From Eledone cirrhosa (Eukaryota > Mollusca > Cephalopoda > Octopoda > Eledonidae): a DNA stretch of 64,000 nt. The translations under genes and the position numbers were made by a program. Location of the stretch: positions 6,417,450 through 6,481,449 of the forward strand of contig OZ024740.1 of the NCBI GenBank assembly GCA_964016885.1. Direction: 5' to 3'. The first letter of the stretch is position 1; every line of letters begins with the position of its first letter. Shown here one piece after another: positions 1 through 10,913 of the stretch. Under the pieces are notes generated by a model. The model was not told the DNA's origin. It saw only the letters and a list, made by a program, of their open reading frames with translations, and made no database searches.

Positions 1-2150
1 CTCCATTTTTTTACTGAGATAGGCTACGACATGTTACCTCCGACATTAACCCAAGCCTTCATGTCGTCATGGAAAGACCTAACTAAAGCAAGGAACTTAT
101 CAGGGCAACCAAGTTTCTGGAGAACCTTCCATAATGCATCACTGTCGAAAGCTTTGTCAGATCGACAAAAACCTGATTCAGATCCAAGCCTTGTTCCATG
201 CACTTCTCCTGGAGCTGTCTAGCTGAGAAGATCATATCAGTAGTGCCGCGTCCAGCACGAAAACCAGATTGACTTTCAGGAAGAACACAATCTTGCAATG
301 TGTGTCAGCAGATGGTCCAGAAGCACCCTACATAAAACTTTCCCTACGACAGAAAGCAATGATATACCTCTGTAGTTCCCACAAACATTCCCGTTACCCT
401 TTCCCTTGTACAAGACCAACATTACTGCATCTCTCCAGTCCTCAGGTACGGATTCATTAGCCCATATCCTGCCAAACAAAGAGTGAAGATGTTGCAGGAG
501 TCTCTCACCACCATATTGTAGGAGCTCAGCATGTATGCCATCCATACCTGGAGATCTTCCATTGTTCAGCTTCGAAATAGCCACTGCAACCTCCACAAGC
601 ATCGGAGGTTCTGGGAGAGCTACTTCCACAGGACTTTCTGGAATGAGATTGAAGAAATCTTCACTGACGACAGACGGCTGATTCAAAAGATCACCAAAGT
701 GCTCTCGCCACCTTCGTAGAATTCCTTGTGAGTCACGAAGAAGTTGCCATCCTTGCTGCGAAGCGGTGTCACCAGAGAAGACGGTTCATAAACCTCACGC
801 AAGAGACTGTAGAACAGCTTTGTGTTATTGGAATCTGACGCAGTTTGTATCTCACCGGCCTTCTCACTCCACCACTGATCCTTCATCTGAGAAAGACTCC
901 GCCTAACACGTGATTTTACATCCATGAGTTCCTCATGCAACGTATTCCTCTCCTGTGGTTTTGCCGTCAAGTAGCGTGACAGAGCACGCCTCTTATCAGC
1001 CAACAAGTCTTCTATATGTACATCATTCTCATTAAACCAGTCCTGATGTTTTCTCTGCACCAATCCCAGAACACATCATAAACCGACTTTTTAAGGGTCG
1101 GCCAATCCTCACCAAGATCTGCAGCCTGCATCTCTTCTTCCAATGTCCTCTTCACATTTTTATCCTTAAGACGAGCAGCATTCAATCTTTTGGGCAGGGC
1201 AACACCAGGAGCCAGGATTTTACGTTTAGTGATTAGTTTCACTTTTGCGCGTACCGGGCGGTGGTCCGTCCAGCACTCAGCTCCACGAAGAGCACGAACA
1301 CACTGCACATCCTGTCTGTCACGCATCCTGACTAGGACGTAGTCCAAAAGATGCCATTCCTTAGATGCAGGATGCATCCATGTGGTCTTGAATTTGTTCT
1401 TTTGTTGGAACATGGTGTTGGTAACACACAGATCCAACTCCTCACACATCTGCAGCAGGAGCATACCATTGCTGTTACACTTTCCCACCCCATGCCTTCC
1501 GATTACATTCCATGTGTTAAAATCCCTAACAACTCCAGCATTAAAGACACTAAGTACGATGACTTTGTCTGCCTGGGGGATATTTCTTAAAACACCTTTC
1601 AAGGCATGGTAAAAGGACACTTTTTCTTCATCGACAGAATTCATCGTTGGAGCATACACACTCACCAGGGTCGCATATCTTCCTTTGTCCAGCGGAATTC
1701 TCATTGACATAAGACGCTCACTAATCCCTACTGGGAATTCTTTTAATTTATTCACAAGTACAGTCTTAACAGCAAATCCTACCCCAGCCTCTCTTCTGGT
1801 TCCTTCATCTCTTCCTTTCCAGAAGAATGTATATTCTCCACAAAATTCTGTAAGATGACCATCTCCAGCTAACCTCGTCTCAGATAAAGCCACGATGTCA
1901 AGATCGTAACGTCGAAGCTCCTTTGCAACAAGAGCGGTCCTTCGTTCAGGACGCTCCAAGGAATCCCTATCAAGCAGCGTCCGTACGTTCTAGCAGCCAA
2001 GATTAAATGCCTTGTTTGGCTCTATTACAATGGCACGATGACGAGCGGGCCCAGGCTGTGATAACCTGGGGCCCCTGCCCTTATTGCCAATTATCTTTTT
2101 TGTTCCAGAAACTAAATTGCCAATTATCTCTTTGATATTGTTCTCGAACA
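1..2150 (-). mobile_element. LINE-A copy 1: decayed non-LTR retrotransposon (endonuclease + RT N-terminal half)
   Basis: Minus-strand translation shows an apurinic-endonuclease-like domain followed by a reverse transcriptase. The endonuclease starts near 1997 (NVRTLLDRDSL) and has ALSETRLAGDG, SVYAPT, DYVLVRMRDR and the terminal TDHRPV motif. The RT part shows SPGMDGIHAELLQYG, LYKGKGN and CGNYRGISLL, then GFRAGRGTTDMIFSARQLQE and FVDLTK. Decay is clear: a TAG replaces a codon at 1990-1992 just before NVRTLLD; the usual GDFNA catalytic motif reads SVFNAG; the frame changes near 1040-1060, 683 and 290; and a one-base loss near 155 breaks the motif after FVDLTK. The element runs off the left edge, so the catalytic [YF]ADD motif is not visible. 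The clade (CR1, Jockey or RTE group) is not settled from the sequence alone. Confidence 0.85.
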
Positions 2151-2151
2151 T

Positions 2152-2222
2152 CATTGAATTAAAAAAAAAAAAAAAAAAAAAGTAATAATAATAGTAACAA
2201 TAATAATAATAATAATAATACA
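2152..2222. repeat. poly-A and (TAA/TAG)n simple repeat
   Basis: An A-run of about 20 bases is followed by (TAATAA)-type trinucleotide repeats next to the 5' side of LINE-A copy 1. It has no coding meaning. Confidence 0.9.
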
Positions 2223-2238
2223 CTATTAATAATTATTA

Positions 2239-2695
2239 ATGCACTCGTGCAATGCCTGTGCGTGACGAATATTTTTAAAGTGAGGAAAGACTGTGCACTG
2301 AGCCAATCCCACTCTCTGAGCGACAGTAGCTATAACCCGAAAAGAAGAAAAGATCAACATCATCGGTAACTACTGAGCCGCAGGTTTTATATCGGAGTTA
2401 ACCCAGTTTCCTGAGATGCCTTCTCCTAGAAGAATACCCTGACAAGGGCTAGGGGTTCTTCACTCCCAGTGGTTTAACTACGCGATCAGGCATCTAGCCC
2501 GATTATTTCTATGTCCCCGCGCAAAAAAAAAAAAAACTCACTTATTGACACTTATACGTACGACATACACACACGCGCACACACACGCATACATACGCGC
2601 GCACACAGCAACACTCATACATACAAACAAACACACACACGCTACTCACTTACACACATATATATATATATATATTACCGTCATTACTGATACAA
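2239..2695. repeat. Interspersed repeat R1, copy 1 (uninterrupted)
   Basis: This roughly 455-bp segment is the near-exact reverse complement of two blocks at the right end of the window, 62019-62043 and 63291-63745. Shared landmarks include GCACTCGTGCAATGCC, GAGCCAATCCCACTCTCTGA, CCTTCTCCTAGAAGAAT, a shared CA/GC-rich microsatellite with TACGTACGAC, and ATTACCGTCATTACTGATAC. A more diverged third copy is at 4795-5040. I do not recognise the family and see no coding sequence. Confidence 0.8.
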
Positions 2696-2769
2696 GATTA
2701 TGTCAACTGTTGACTTTCAAGAGTTTGTATAGTTGAAGCTGTTCGTATTACAGTCCAGTATTATTATTA

Positions 2770-2883
2770 ATATAATCCCGCCGAGGTTGACTTTGCCTTT
2801 CATCCTTACGGGGTCGATAAAATAAAGTACCAGTAATACACTGGGTAATTGCTGGCCTTGTGCCTAAAGTAGAAACAATTAGT
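2770..2883 (+). mobile_element. tRNA-derived SINE, 5'-truncated
   Basis: This matches the body of the SINE at 4438-4625 from CCCGCCGAGG through GGGGTCGATAAAATAAAG to TTGCTGGCCTTGTGCC. The tRNA-like A box is missing, so the copy is truncated at its head. Confidence 0.8.
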
Positions 2884-2894
2884 ATTAATATAAT

Positions 2895-3037
2895 ACAGCA
2901 TAGAGCTATGGCTCTCCACGCTCTGAGCTTAAATTCCGCCGAGGTCAACCTTGCCTTTCATCTCCACGGAGTCAACAAAAGAGAGTACCAGTAATGCGCT
3001 GGACCAGTCGCTGCATCCGTGCCAAAAGCAGAAAAAT
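2895..3037 (+). mobile_element. tRNA-derived SINE, diverged copy
   Basis: Part of the tRNA-like head is visible (GCATAGAGCTATGGCTC, then a degenerate B box GAGCTTAAATTCCGCC), followed by the same body as neighbouring SINEs (TTGCCTTTCAT, AGAGTACCAGTAATGCG, CCGTGCCAAAAGCAG). It is more diverged than the copies at 2770 and 4438. Confidence 0.75.
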
Positions 3038-3039
3038 TA

Positions 3040-3365
3040 TTATTATTAAAGTTGTTTTCTTAATGCCCGGTCGCTGGTGATGGTGATGGCGGCGGTGGTG
3101 GTGGCAGTTGATGTTGTTGTGTTGTGTGCGTGTGTGTGTGTTTTGTTATTTTGAGTTTTTTTGTTTGTTTGTGTTTTTTTTTGTTTTTTTTATCGTTTGA
3201 TGCCGCTGCTGTTGTTGTTGTAAATGTTCATTTCAATTCATTCTGAAGCTGTTGTTGCTGTAAACATTAGTGCCGGTGTTGTTGTTGTAGATGTTGGGGT
3301 TGAAATCTGGTCGTTTGACTGAGTGATATATATACACACATATACATACATATATATATAATTGG
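3040..3365. repeat. Low-complexity TG/TTG/T-rich tract and (TA/CATA)n
   Basis: GGTGATGGC-type, (TG)n, T-rich and (GTT)n stretches end in a TATATACACACATA microsatellite. The following 3366-3778 stretch is A/T-rich and holds nothing I recognise, apart from a (CATA)n run at about 3745-3777. Confidence 0.8.
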
Positions 3366-3739
3366 AAATCAGTAAAATCGAATCTCTGGCGGTTTGCAAA
3401 TAAATTCGGCCTACTTATATGAAATGATGAGTTAGCAAAGCACTCGATAAGATAGGACCTTAGAGTAATAACATACGTTTAAATAGCTTGACAAATCGAA
3501 CATTGTGGTAGGCGAAACTAACACACAATACATACCAAAATGTAAAATGTAAAATATAAATAAGGATTATTCTGGTAAAATATACTAAAATATTTGTGTA
3601 ACTTCCACAAACTTCTGTCGTGACATTCCCGAGTCCAGTGACCCAAAAAATTGTTGTATTGATGTTTCAGAATACAAAAATTAATTAAAAAATTTCCCCA
3701 CGAAAAGACAGCGTGTGTTGTCCTATCTATAAGCTCCCT

Positions 3740-3773
<34 letters not shown>

Positions 3774-3778
3774 TACAT

Positions 3779-4757
3779 GATGATGGCTGCAACTCGATTT
3801 TGAGTAATGTCATCGCATGAGCATCATGGACACGACTGTTAGGTCTATAACGGCGGCGAAGATTCGAAACCGAATCTGAGCTTTCCCGCCTCTGGGACTA
3901 GCCGTGGTTAGTTGTTTACACCCGGCAGACCAACCCCTTGGGAGACCAAGGCAGACCAACCACAGGTCAGATGTTGTTTACGCCTGGAAGAAAATAGGTC
4001 AGAGGATATATCCATCTTTCTGAGTTGTTTACGCCTGGCAAACCAACCCCTTGGGAGATACTAACCAAAGGTCAGAGGATATATCAATCCTTCTAACTTC
4101 AACCCTTATAAATACAAGTCTTGTTTACGCCCTGGGCAGAAAAAGTGATATACAGACAAGACAGGTCGCATTTACACGCTCTCATCATGAAAAACCAGTC
4201 TGCATACTATTTTCTCACACGCCTGACTGAGTGATTACTACTACTGCTAAAACAAGAAAGTATACTAATACGCACACACTCACACATAGTAAGTTCACAC
4301 TACTTGCATTTTTATACGTACCCTTTCTGTCACATTGTATCTTTCAGATACAATACAATTATCTTATAATCGTATTTTGTAATACTTGTATTTACGTGGC
4401 TCGAAAGCCACCTACATGTACGAATATTTCATGTTATAGTGAATTGGCAGTATCGGTAGAGGGTTGGATGCCATGCTTTGATGCATAGAGTTACGGCCCT
4501 TGCCATTCTGAGTTCAAATCCCGCCGAGGTTAACTTTGCCTTTCATCCTTACGGGGTCGATAAAATAAAGTACCAGTAATGCACTGGGTAATTGCTGGCC
4601 TTGTGCCAAAAGTAGAAACAGTTATAGATTTTATCATTCAATGTTCAAATTGAATATTGTTATAATAAAATAAACATTGTAACAACACAATCCTGGTATT
4701 ATTCTTTGCATTGAAACCATCATACCAACAATTCCATCTATCCACTTATCGTTACAA
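3779..4757 (+). mobile_element. Possible solo LTR or other interspersed repeat
   Basis: Begins TGATGATGGCTGC and contains degenerate direct repeats of a GTTGTTTACGCCTGG / CCAACCCCTTGGGAGA / AGGTCAGAGGATATATC module at about 3910-4090. A TATA-like CTTATAAATACAAG occurs near 4106 and AATAAAATAAA near 4665. The layout of promoter-like box, downstream poly-A signal and TG start fits an LTR with a SINE inserted at 4438-4625. I could not identify a target-site duplication or internal retroelement sequence, so the call is tentative. Confidence 0.3.
4438..4625 (+). mobile_element. tRNA-derived SINE, full head and body
   Basis: The tRNA-like head has an A-box-like TGGCAGTATCGGTAGAG near 4444 and a B-box-like GAGTTCAAATCCCGCC near 4510. 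The body follows: TTAACTTTGCCTTTCATCC, GGGGTCGATAAAATAAAG, GGTAATTGCTGGCCTTGTGCC, ending in AAAAGTAGAAAC. This is the best-preserved copy of the abundant SINE family in the window; the minus-strand copy at 61702-61872 is its closest relative here. Confidence 0.85.
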
Positions 4758-4794
4758 CCCAAATATCCGCTACAGGACTATGGCCAGCAATACC

Positions 4795-5040
4795 ATGCAT
4801 TACAAAAAATGTAACATATCAAGCAATGCCTATGCTTGAAGCCTTTTTAATTGAAGAAAGGCTTTGCATGGGGCCAATCCCATTCTCTGAACATCGAGTG
4901 ATTTACCCAAAAAGAAAAACTGGTCTACATCATTAGATGCAAATAAAGTCACAGATTCTATATCAGAGTGACCTTCTCCTAGAGAGATGTCTTAGCAAAG
5001 ACTAGGAGTCTCTCGCTCCACAAAAACAAAACTTTATTGG
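4795..5040. repeat. Interspersed repeat R1, diverged copy 3
   Basis: Aligns by eye with 2250-2460: the GGGGCCAATCCCATTCTCTGA, TACCCAAAAAGAAAAACTGG, TCTATATCAGAG and CCTTCTCCTAGAGAGA blocks occur in the same order with many substitutions and small gaps. Confidence 0.65.
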
Positions 5041-5118
5041 ATGGCCGTTAAGTCATACATACAATGTTGTGTTAAGAATGTTTTAATGTTCCTAATGAAG
5101 TTTTCTCATTAAATTCAG

Positions 5119-5274
5119 GACTATCTGGAGTTAAAGGTGCAGCATTTCGTGAAACCTCCAGTATTAATAAGAGTCTCTCTGCTTTAGCTGATGTATTGGG
5201 GGCATTAGCAGAACGTAGGACTCATGTACCATATCGTAACAGCAGACTAACACACTTCCTCCAAGATTCTATTG
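5119..5274 (+). CDS. KIF25: Kinesin-14-like motor, penultimate exon (KIF25-like)
   Basis: A 156-bp exon between an acceptor (ATTAAATTCAG, ending 5118) and a consensus donor (GTAAGT from 5275). The exon starts with the last two bases of a split codon and ends on the first base of a glycine codon (phase 1). It encodes 51 full codons, beginning [20 protein letters not shown] and continuing through [13 protein letters not shown] to [18 protein letters not shown]. These are the helix-4 and loop-12 motifs of the kinesin motor core ([23 protein letters not shown]), part of the microtubule-binding face. The DLAGSE switch-II motif should be in an upstream exon outside the recognised sequence. The phrase [20 protein letters not shown] resembles KIF25 more than conventional kinesins, from memory. 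The exon joins in frame with 27545-27750. Confidence 0.85.
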
Positions 5275-5317
5275 GTAAGTCTTACCCATCTTCTTCTTCT
5301 TCTTGTGTATGAGACTG

Positions 5318-5612
5318 TTTTGATTGTTGTGGTGGTGGTAGTGGTGGTAGGGGTGGTTGTGGTGGTAGGGGTGGTTGTGGTGGTAGTGGTGGTAGTGGTG
5401 GTGGTAGTGGTGGTGGTGGTGGTAGTGGTAGTGGTAGTGGTGGTGGTAGTGGTGGTGGTAGTGGTGGTGTTAGCCATTCCCACCATTGTCATCACCATGA
5501 CTACTATTGTTTCTAATACCACCAACACCAACTCAACCAATACCACCACCACTACCACCAATACCACCACCACTACCACCAATACCACCACTACCACCAA
5601 TGCCACCATCAG
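5318..5612. repeat. (GGT)n tract followed by complementary (ACC)n tract
   Basis: A TGG-rich trinucleotide tract at 5318-5475 is followed within about 40 bp by an ACC-rich tract to 5612. The two could pair as a long imperfect hairpin. The open frames here (poly-Val, poly-Thr) are artefacts. The next stretch, 5613-5781, is unrecognised. Confidence 0.85.
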
Positions 5613-5781
5613 GTACTGGGGTGAGTTTAATCAACATATCTCTCCCTCAAATTGATGGCCTTCTACCTAAATAGAAACATTTGGTGCAGTCTGCAACTAA
5701 CAGGCTCTGCTGCACTTCAGGCCCAGGATGGTAAACTGTCCAAATATTGGTCGCTCTCAGACAGGTTTGCAGTCGAACCCG

Positions 5782-6250
5782 TAACAGTGGAGACTTCTGG
5801 TGTCCTTGGCCCTAGGACCACCTCCCTAGTCACCACCATCAGCACCTTGTAACAGTGGAGACTTCTGGTGTCCTTGGCCCTAGGACCACCTCCCTACTCA
5901 CCACCATCGGTACCTTGTAGCAGTGGAGACTTCAGCTGTCCTTGGCCCTAGGACCACCTCCCTAATCACCACCATCAGAATCTTTTAACAGTGGAGACTT
6001 CTGGTGTCCTTGGCCCTAGGACCACCTCCCTAGTCACCACCATCAGCACCTTGTAACAGTGGAGACTTCTGGTGTCCTTGGCCCTAGGACCACCTCCCTA
6101 CTCACCACCATCGGTACCTTGTAGCAGTGGAGACTTCAGCTGTCCTTGGCCCTAGGACCACCTCCTTACTCACCACCATCAGCACCTTTTAACAGTGGAG
6201 ACTTCTGGTGTCCTTGGCCCTAGGACCACGTCCCTACTCACCACCATCAG
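5782..6250. repeat. 68-bp tandem repeat, about 7 copies
   Basis: The unit contains TAACAGTGGAGACTTCTGGT, CCTTGGCCCTAGGACCACC and CACCACCATCAGCACC. The CAGTGGAGAC landmark recurs every 68 bp from 5785 to 6193. Alternate units carry TTCAGCTG or TTCTGGTG and GGTACC or AGCACC, so a two-unit pattern is partly visible. I find no transposon origin. Confidence 0.9.
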
Positions 6251-6332
6251 CATGGAGTTGGCTACCCACAGTTGAGCCTCACGAGCTGGAAGGGCTTTTC
6301 CAGTGCGTCTCTTTCACCATTCTCCAGGGAAA

Positions 6333-7125
6333 TCATCATCATCACCGTTTTACGTCCGTTCTTCCATGCTAGCATGGGTTAGACAGGCTGTCCTGTTGTG
6401 GGCAATGCCAGGTAAGGTGACCATGTCTTGCTCATACAGAACTGATTTTGGCTTGATTTCTACAGCTGGATGCCCTTCCTAACACCAACCTCATTTACAG
6501 TGAGTACTGGGTGCTTTTTACCATGGCGCCTACATGATGACTTCAGTGTGGACTGGGTGCTTTTTTGTCATGACACCTACACGACCCTTTACAGGGGGGT
6601 GGGTCATACTGTCTATAAGCTTCAGTTTCAGCTTGTACCCATGGGAAGTCGGGTCTTCTGTATTACTGTGTAATGCCAGAGGTCTCGGTCCTGTGTCATC
6701 ACATCTGAGAGGTAGAATTGGGCAAGGTCTGCTTTTATCACCTCACCCCAGATCTTCTTGGGTCTCCTCACTCCAAGGCTTCCTTCTACATTTAGTCCTC
6801 TGCACTTTTTTATGCAGCTGTCATCCTTCATACGCATCACATGTCCATACCAATGTAACCTCCTCTCCTGCACACAGCATTTGATTCCTCTTATGCTTAG
6901 TCTCTCTCTCAATTCGTTTATGCCTTGCCTTTTGCATATATTACTATTTACACATCCATTGGAGCATGCAGGGTTCATTTCTTTCTAATCTACGCAAGTC
7001 GCAACTCTTCTGCCCCACAACACCCATGCAACATTGCTGTTCGTATGCACACATTATTTAGTCTGCCTTTCATTTTGAGGGAACAACCTTTTGCAGCTAG
7101 CAAATGCCTTCAATATTCTTTCCGC
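6333..7125 (-). mobile_element. LINE-B fragment, 3' end (C-terminus + 3' UTR)
   Basis: On the minus strand the element ends in the (ATG)n tail at 6333. Its 3' UTR holds CCATGCTAGCATGG, a GGATGCCCTTCCTAACACC block and two or three degenerate copies of the 48-bp motif amplified at 37301-58010. Upstream, the minus strand encodes the LINE-B C-terminus (INELRERLSIRGIKCCVQER, LHWYGHVMRMKDDSCIKKCR, GVRRPKKIW, MTQDRDLWHY). The fragment is 5'-truncated near 7125, where PHNVCIRT-type sequence fades out. Confidence 0.85.
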
Positions 7126-7487
7126 TGGGGTCGCAGGGCAACCAGCACATGGACCTGCATTTGCTCATAATAGTGAAAGATGTGGAGAGTGAGAGAGATG
7201 GAGGCAGTGACAGTGGAAGTTTGGTTCCACCTGGGATATATGTGTATATATTTATTTACCACACCACATTAACTGTATATTTGAAAGTGATTGTCAATCT
7301 ATTTGCGAGTCAAATATGTTTGCTCTGTGTTCAAATCCTGCAACTTGCCTTGATTAACTGGTTTTATTGGAGTTATCTCCCTTGGAAGTTATTTTTAGAT
7401 TTTTCCACATCCCTTACAAGATCTTCTCTACTGGCTGTATGAACAATATCAGTAAATTGAAAATTTTCAACACACTATATTACATAA

Positions 7488-7488
<1 letters not shown>

Positions 7489-7531
<43 letters not shown>
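7489..7531. repeat. (TA)n microsatellite
   Basis: An almost pure TA run that abuts the 5' end of the LINE-B insertion at 7532. AT runs are common flanks of LINE-B copies here. The preceding 7240-7488 stretch is A/T-rich with nothing recognised. Confidence 0.95.
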
Positions 7532-7536
<5 letters not shown>

Positions 7537-10440
7537 TTTGTTGTTTTCAAGAGACCAGATGGAGAGGTGGGTCTGCTAGATTCATTGTGGGAAAGAAACA
7601 ATGCTATAAACTTTTCTGGGTGGGATGTGATAGCAGGCTGCATGGGGTAGGAGTTAAGTTAGGAATGGCAGGATAATTCAAATAAGACTAATTCTAAATA
7701 ATCAACTTTGTCAATAATATCTGCTTATGAACTCCAATCTGGTCTACCAGATGTTATAAAAGACAGGTTCTATGAGTTGCTAATGCTCACTACCTCCCAA
7801 ATAACCCACAGTGACTACATAATTATTGCTGGCAACCTTAATGGTCATGTTGGACAACATTGTGATGGCTATGATGGAATCCATGGAGGCTATGCATTTG
7901 GAACCAGAAATGATGAAGGCTTCAGAATCCTGTAATTCTGTGATGCTAATAACTTAACTGTCTGTAGTACACTCACTTGATCACCTATAGATCAGGGGAA
8001 GACACTAGCCAGGTAGATTATATCCGTACTAGAAACGTGACAGAGTGTCTGTTGTAAACACTAAATTCCTCCCCCATGAAGAATGCACCTCCCAACATAG
8101 CCTAATAGTTAATGACCTCATAGTCAGGGCCACACGTACTCGTTGGCAGAGGAATACCTCGAGGAGAAGATTATGGAAGTTGAAGAACCCCACAGCCAGT
8201 AACAAATTTAAAAGCATATTACTTGATGCTTTTGATAGTAAGGAAGAGCAATTAGAGACGTACAATATAGAGGAACAGTGGGAAAGAATGCAGGATGGGG
8301 GTAGTAGAGAACTCTATTGGGTAGCTAGGAGAGTAGCTAGGCGACAAGTATACTTTGCAAAAAGGGAAGCAGAGGATAGAAAGTTTAAGCATATTCTACA
8401 ACAGGAGGACCAAAGACATGAGGTGTTCAGGACTGCACGACAATGTGTCATGGAAAATTGTGATATTGTTGGGGAGAAGTGTGTCCATAATAATGATGGT
8501 ATACTTGCCCTCACTGATACTGATAAGAAGGTAGCTTGGAAGTGTCACCACAAGAGACTACTAAATGAGGAGAATGATTGGAATAAAGAAAGTCTGCCCC
8601 TAATTGATCCAACAGAAGGACCAGCTGTGCTAGTTAATGGTAGTATAGTAAGTAAGGCAATCAAAGATATGAAGACAGGCAAGGCAGCTGGGCCTTCGGA
8701 GATAGTTGCTGAAATGTTGAAAGCATCTGGAATGGTGGGACATACTATGGTCACCCGGATAGTAAACCAAGTAATACAGAATGGGTTCATACCAAATGAC
8801 AGGCATAGCAGCATCATCATTAACTGTTACAAGGGAAAAGGAGATGCTCTAAATAGAGGAAACTATAGAGGCATTAAGTTAGTTGACAATTTATCTCCAT
8901 TATCTGGTCGCCTTTTAGAAAAGTCGGAGTAGATGAATGGCTTGTGAGAGCTATACAAGCCATGTATAGTGAAACAGTCAGCAAGGTTAGAATTTGCAAT
9001 GAATAGAGTGAAGAATTTAGTGTAATAGTAGGTGATCACCGATGCTCCATCCTTAGCCCCCTCCTATTTAATATTGCCCTTCAGGCTATGACAGAAGAGT
9101 TTAAGACTGGTTGCCTTTGGAAACTTCTATATGCAGATGATCTAACTCTCCTATGGCTGAACTAAAGAAGAAATTCCAAACATGGAAGCATGGCCTAGAA
9201 TCAAAAGACCTTAAAGTTAACTTGTCTAAGACTAAAGTTCTAGTTTGTAGAAAGGAAAATAGGGCACAGGTGCCCTCAGGGAAATGGCCATGCTCAGTGT
9301 GTAGGAAAGGAGTAGGCAGAAATTCCATTCTATGGCTCAAATGCAAACTATGGTTACATAAAAGATGTAGTGGGATCACAGGCAAGCTATCTAAGAATGT
9401 AGATTTTCTATGTGGCCGATGCTCAGGTGCAATAAGTAGCAGGTGCCCACAGGATACTAGCTCCTTCTACTGCCCAGATGGTTCTATAGAAATAGTGGAC
9501 ACTTTCCGTTACCTGGGTGACAAAATCAGCAGTGGTGGAGGGAGCCCTGCAGGTACAGTATCCAGAGTTAGAATGGGATGGAAAAAGTTCAGAGAACTAA
9601 TACAGAGAGGCAACCACAAAGGGTTTTTCTCTAAAACTGAAAGGCAAATTGTATGATGCTTGTATCCGAACAGCAATGTTACATGGCAGTGAGACCTGGG
9701 CATTGTGTGCAGAAGACTTGTGTAGATTAGAAAGAAAAGAAGCTTGCATGCTCCAATGGATGTGTTATAGCAATATACATGAACAGCAAAGCATATACAA
9801 ATTGAGAGCGAGAGAGAGAGACCAAGCATAAGAGGTGTCAAATATGTGCAGGAGAGGATATTGCATTGGTATGGACATGTGATCCATGTGAAGGACAACA
9901 GCTGTATAAAAAAGTGCAGGGAGATCAAAATTGATGGAAGCTACAGAGTAGGTAGACCCAGAAAAACCTGGGTTGAGGTAATAAAAACTGACCTTGCTCA
10001 CTTACGCCTCTCTAAGACAATGTCACTGGATTGAGATCTTTGGTGCTATGCAGATATAAGAAGACCTGCCTTCCCTTGATACAAACTTAAACCTACAGTT
10101 GGTAGGCACCTCTTAACCCAATATACACCCCACTGCCACATCCCCTACTCCATCCTCCGATTTCTGTCCACTGTGGTTGTGTAGGTGACACAACAAAAAG
10201 CACCCAGTCCACACTGTAAAGTGGTCATGTAGGAGACACAGGAAAAAGGCTCCCAGTCCACACCGTAAATGTGGTTGGTGTTAGGAAGGGCATCCAGCTG
10301 TAGAAAACTTGCCAGAAACAGTTCTGTATGAGCGAGACATGGTCTCCCGACCAAATCTTGCCTCACGTGGGACAAAACCGTCCAACCCATACTAACGTGG
10401 AAGGTGGACGTTGAACGAGATTGATGATCATGATGATGAT
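7532..10440 (+). mobile_element. LINE-B copy 1: endonuclease, RT, PHD finger, C-terminus and 3' UTR (decayed)
   Basis: Order of parts: endonuclease (QETRWRGGSARFI near 7550; AGNLNGHVGQHCDGYDG near 7840; CTSQHSLIV near 8090); an RT linker and fingers (KTGKAAGPSEIVAEML near 8690; CYKGKGDALNRGNYRGIK near 8830); palm motif C (LLYADD near 9125-9140); a PHD-like finger (CSVCRKGVGRNSI to CGRCSG, 9295-9425); RT motif E-like FRYLGD near 9505; the C-terminal domain (LHGSETWAL, WYGHVIHVKD, VGRPRKTW); then a 3' UTR from about 10035 to the GATGAT tail at about 10440. Decay: the QETRW and middle endonuclease segments are out of frame, the catalytic SDH reads SQH, and sequence between GNYRGIK and the motif-C region is deleted, so RT motif A (FVDLEKAFD) is gone. 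Further frame breaks lie at 9640-9660 and 9830-9850. The copy cannot encode a working enzyme. Confidence 0.85.
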
Positions 10441-10715
10441 ATATATAAATATATAAGTATTTACTTCATCATTTAATGTCCATTTTTCCATGATGGTATG
10501 GACTGATATATCATATATTTGCGTGTGTGTCTGGTTTGTATACCCCCCCCCCCCCCCACACACACACATACACATACACGCATACATACATACATATACA
10601 TATACATAAATATACCATATATCTTTAGATGTACGAAATCCACATACATTTATGTATACAGCTAACCCAAAGCTAAATTTTAATTCTATATACATACATA
10701 TATGTAGTAAAGTGT
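10440..10715. repeat. Mixed microsatellites: (TA/AAATA)n, C-run, (CA)n, (CATA)n
   Basis: TATATAAATATATAAG, a C homopolymer of about 16, CACACATACACATACA and CATACATACATA runs follow the LINE-B tail. Nothing coding is visible. Confidence 0.85.
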
Positions 10716-10913
10716 ATTATTGGTTATGTAATACAGTCCAATAGACTTTTACAGCTATTGAGAGATAGAGACTTGATAGTTTTATGACCCTAACTGAGGA
10801 CGATAGCAGTCGGTGTGTTTTGGCTGCTTAATCTTCATATGGGGACAAAACTCTTGTGAGTGAACATCGTTAAATTTTCTCCCTCATATCAAGGATTTGA
10901 AGACAATTCATTT

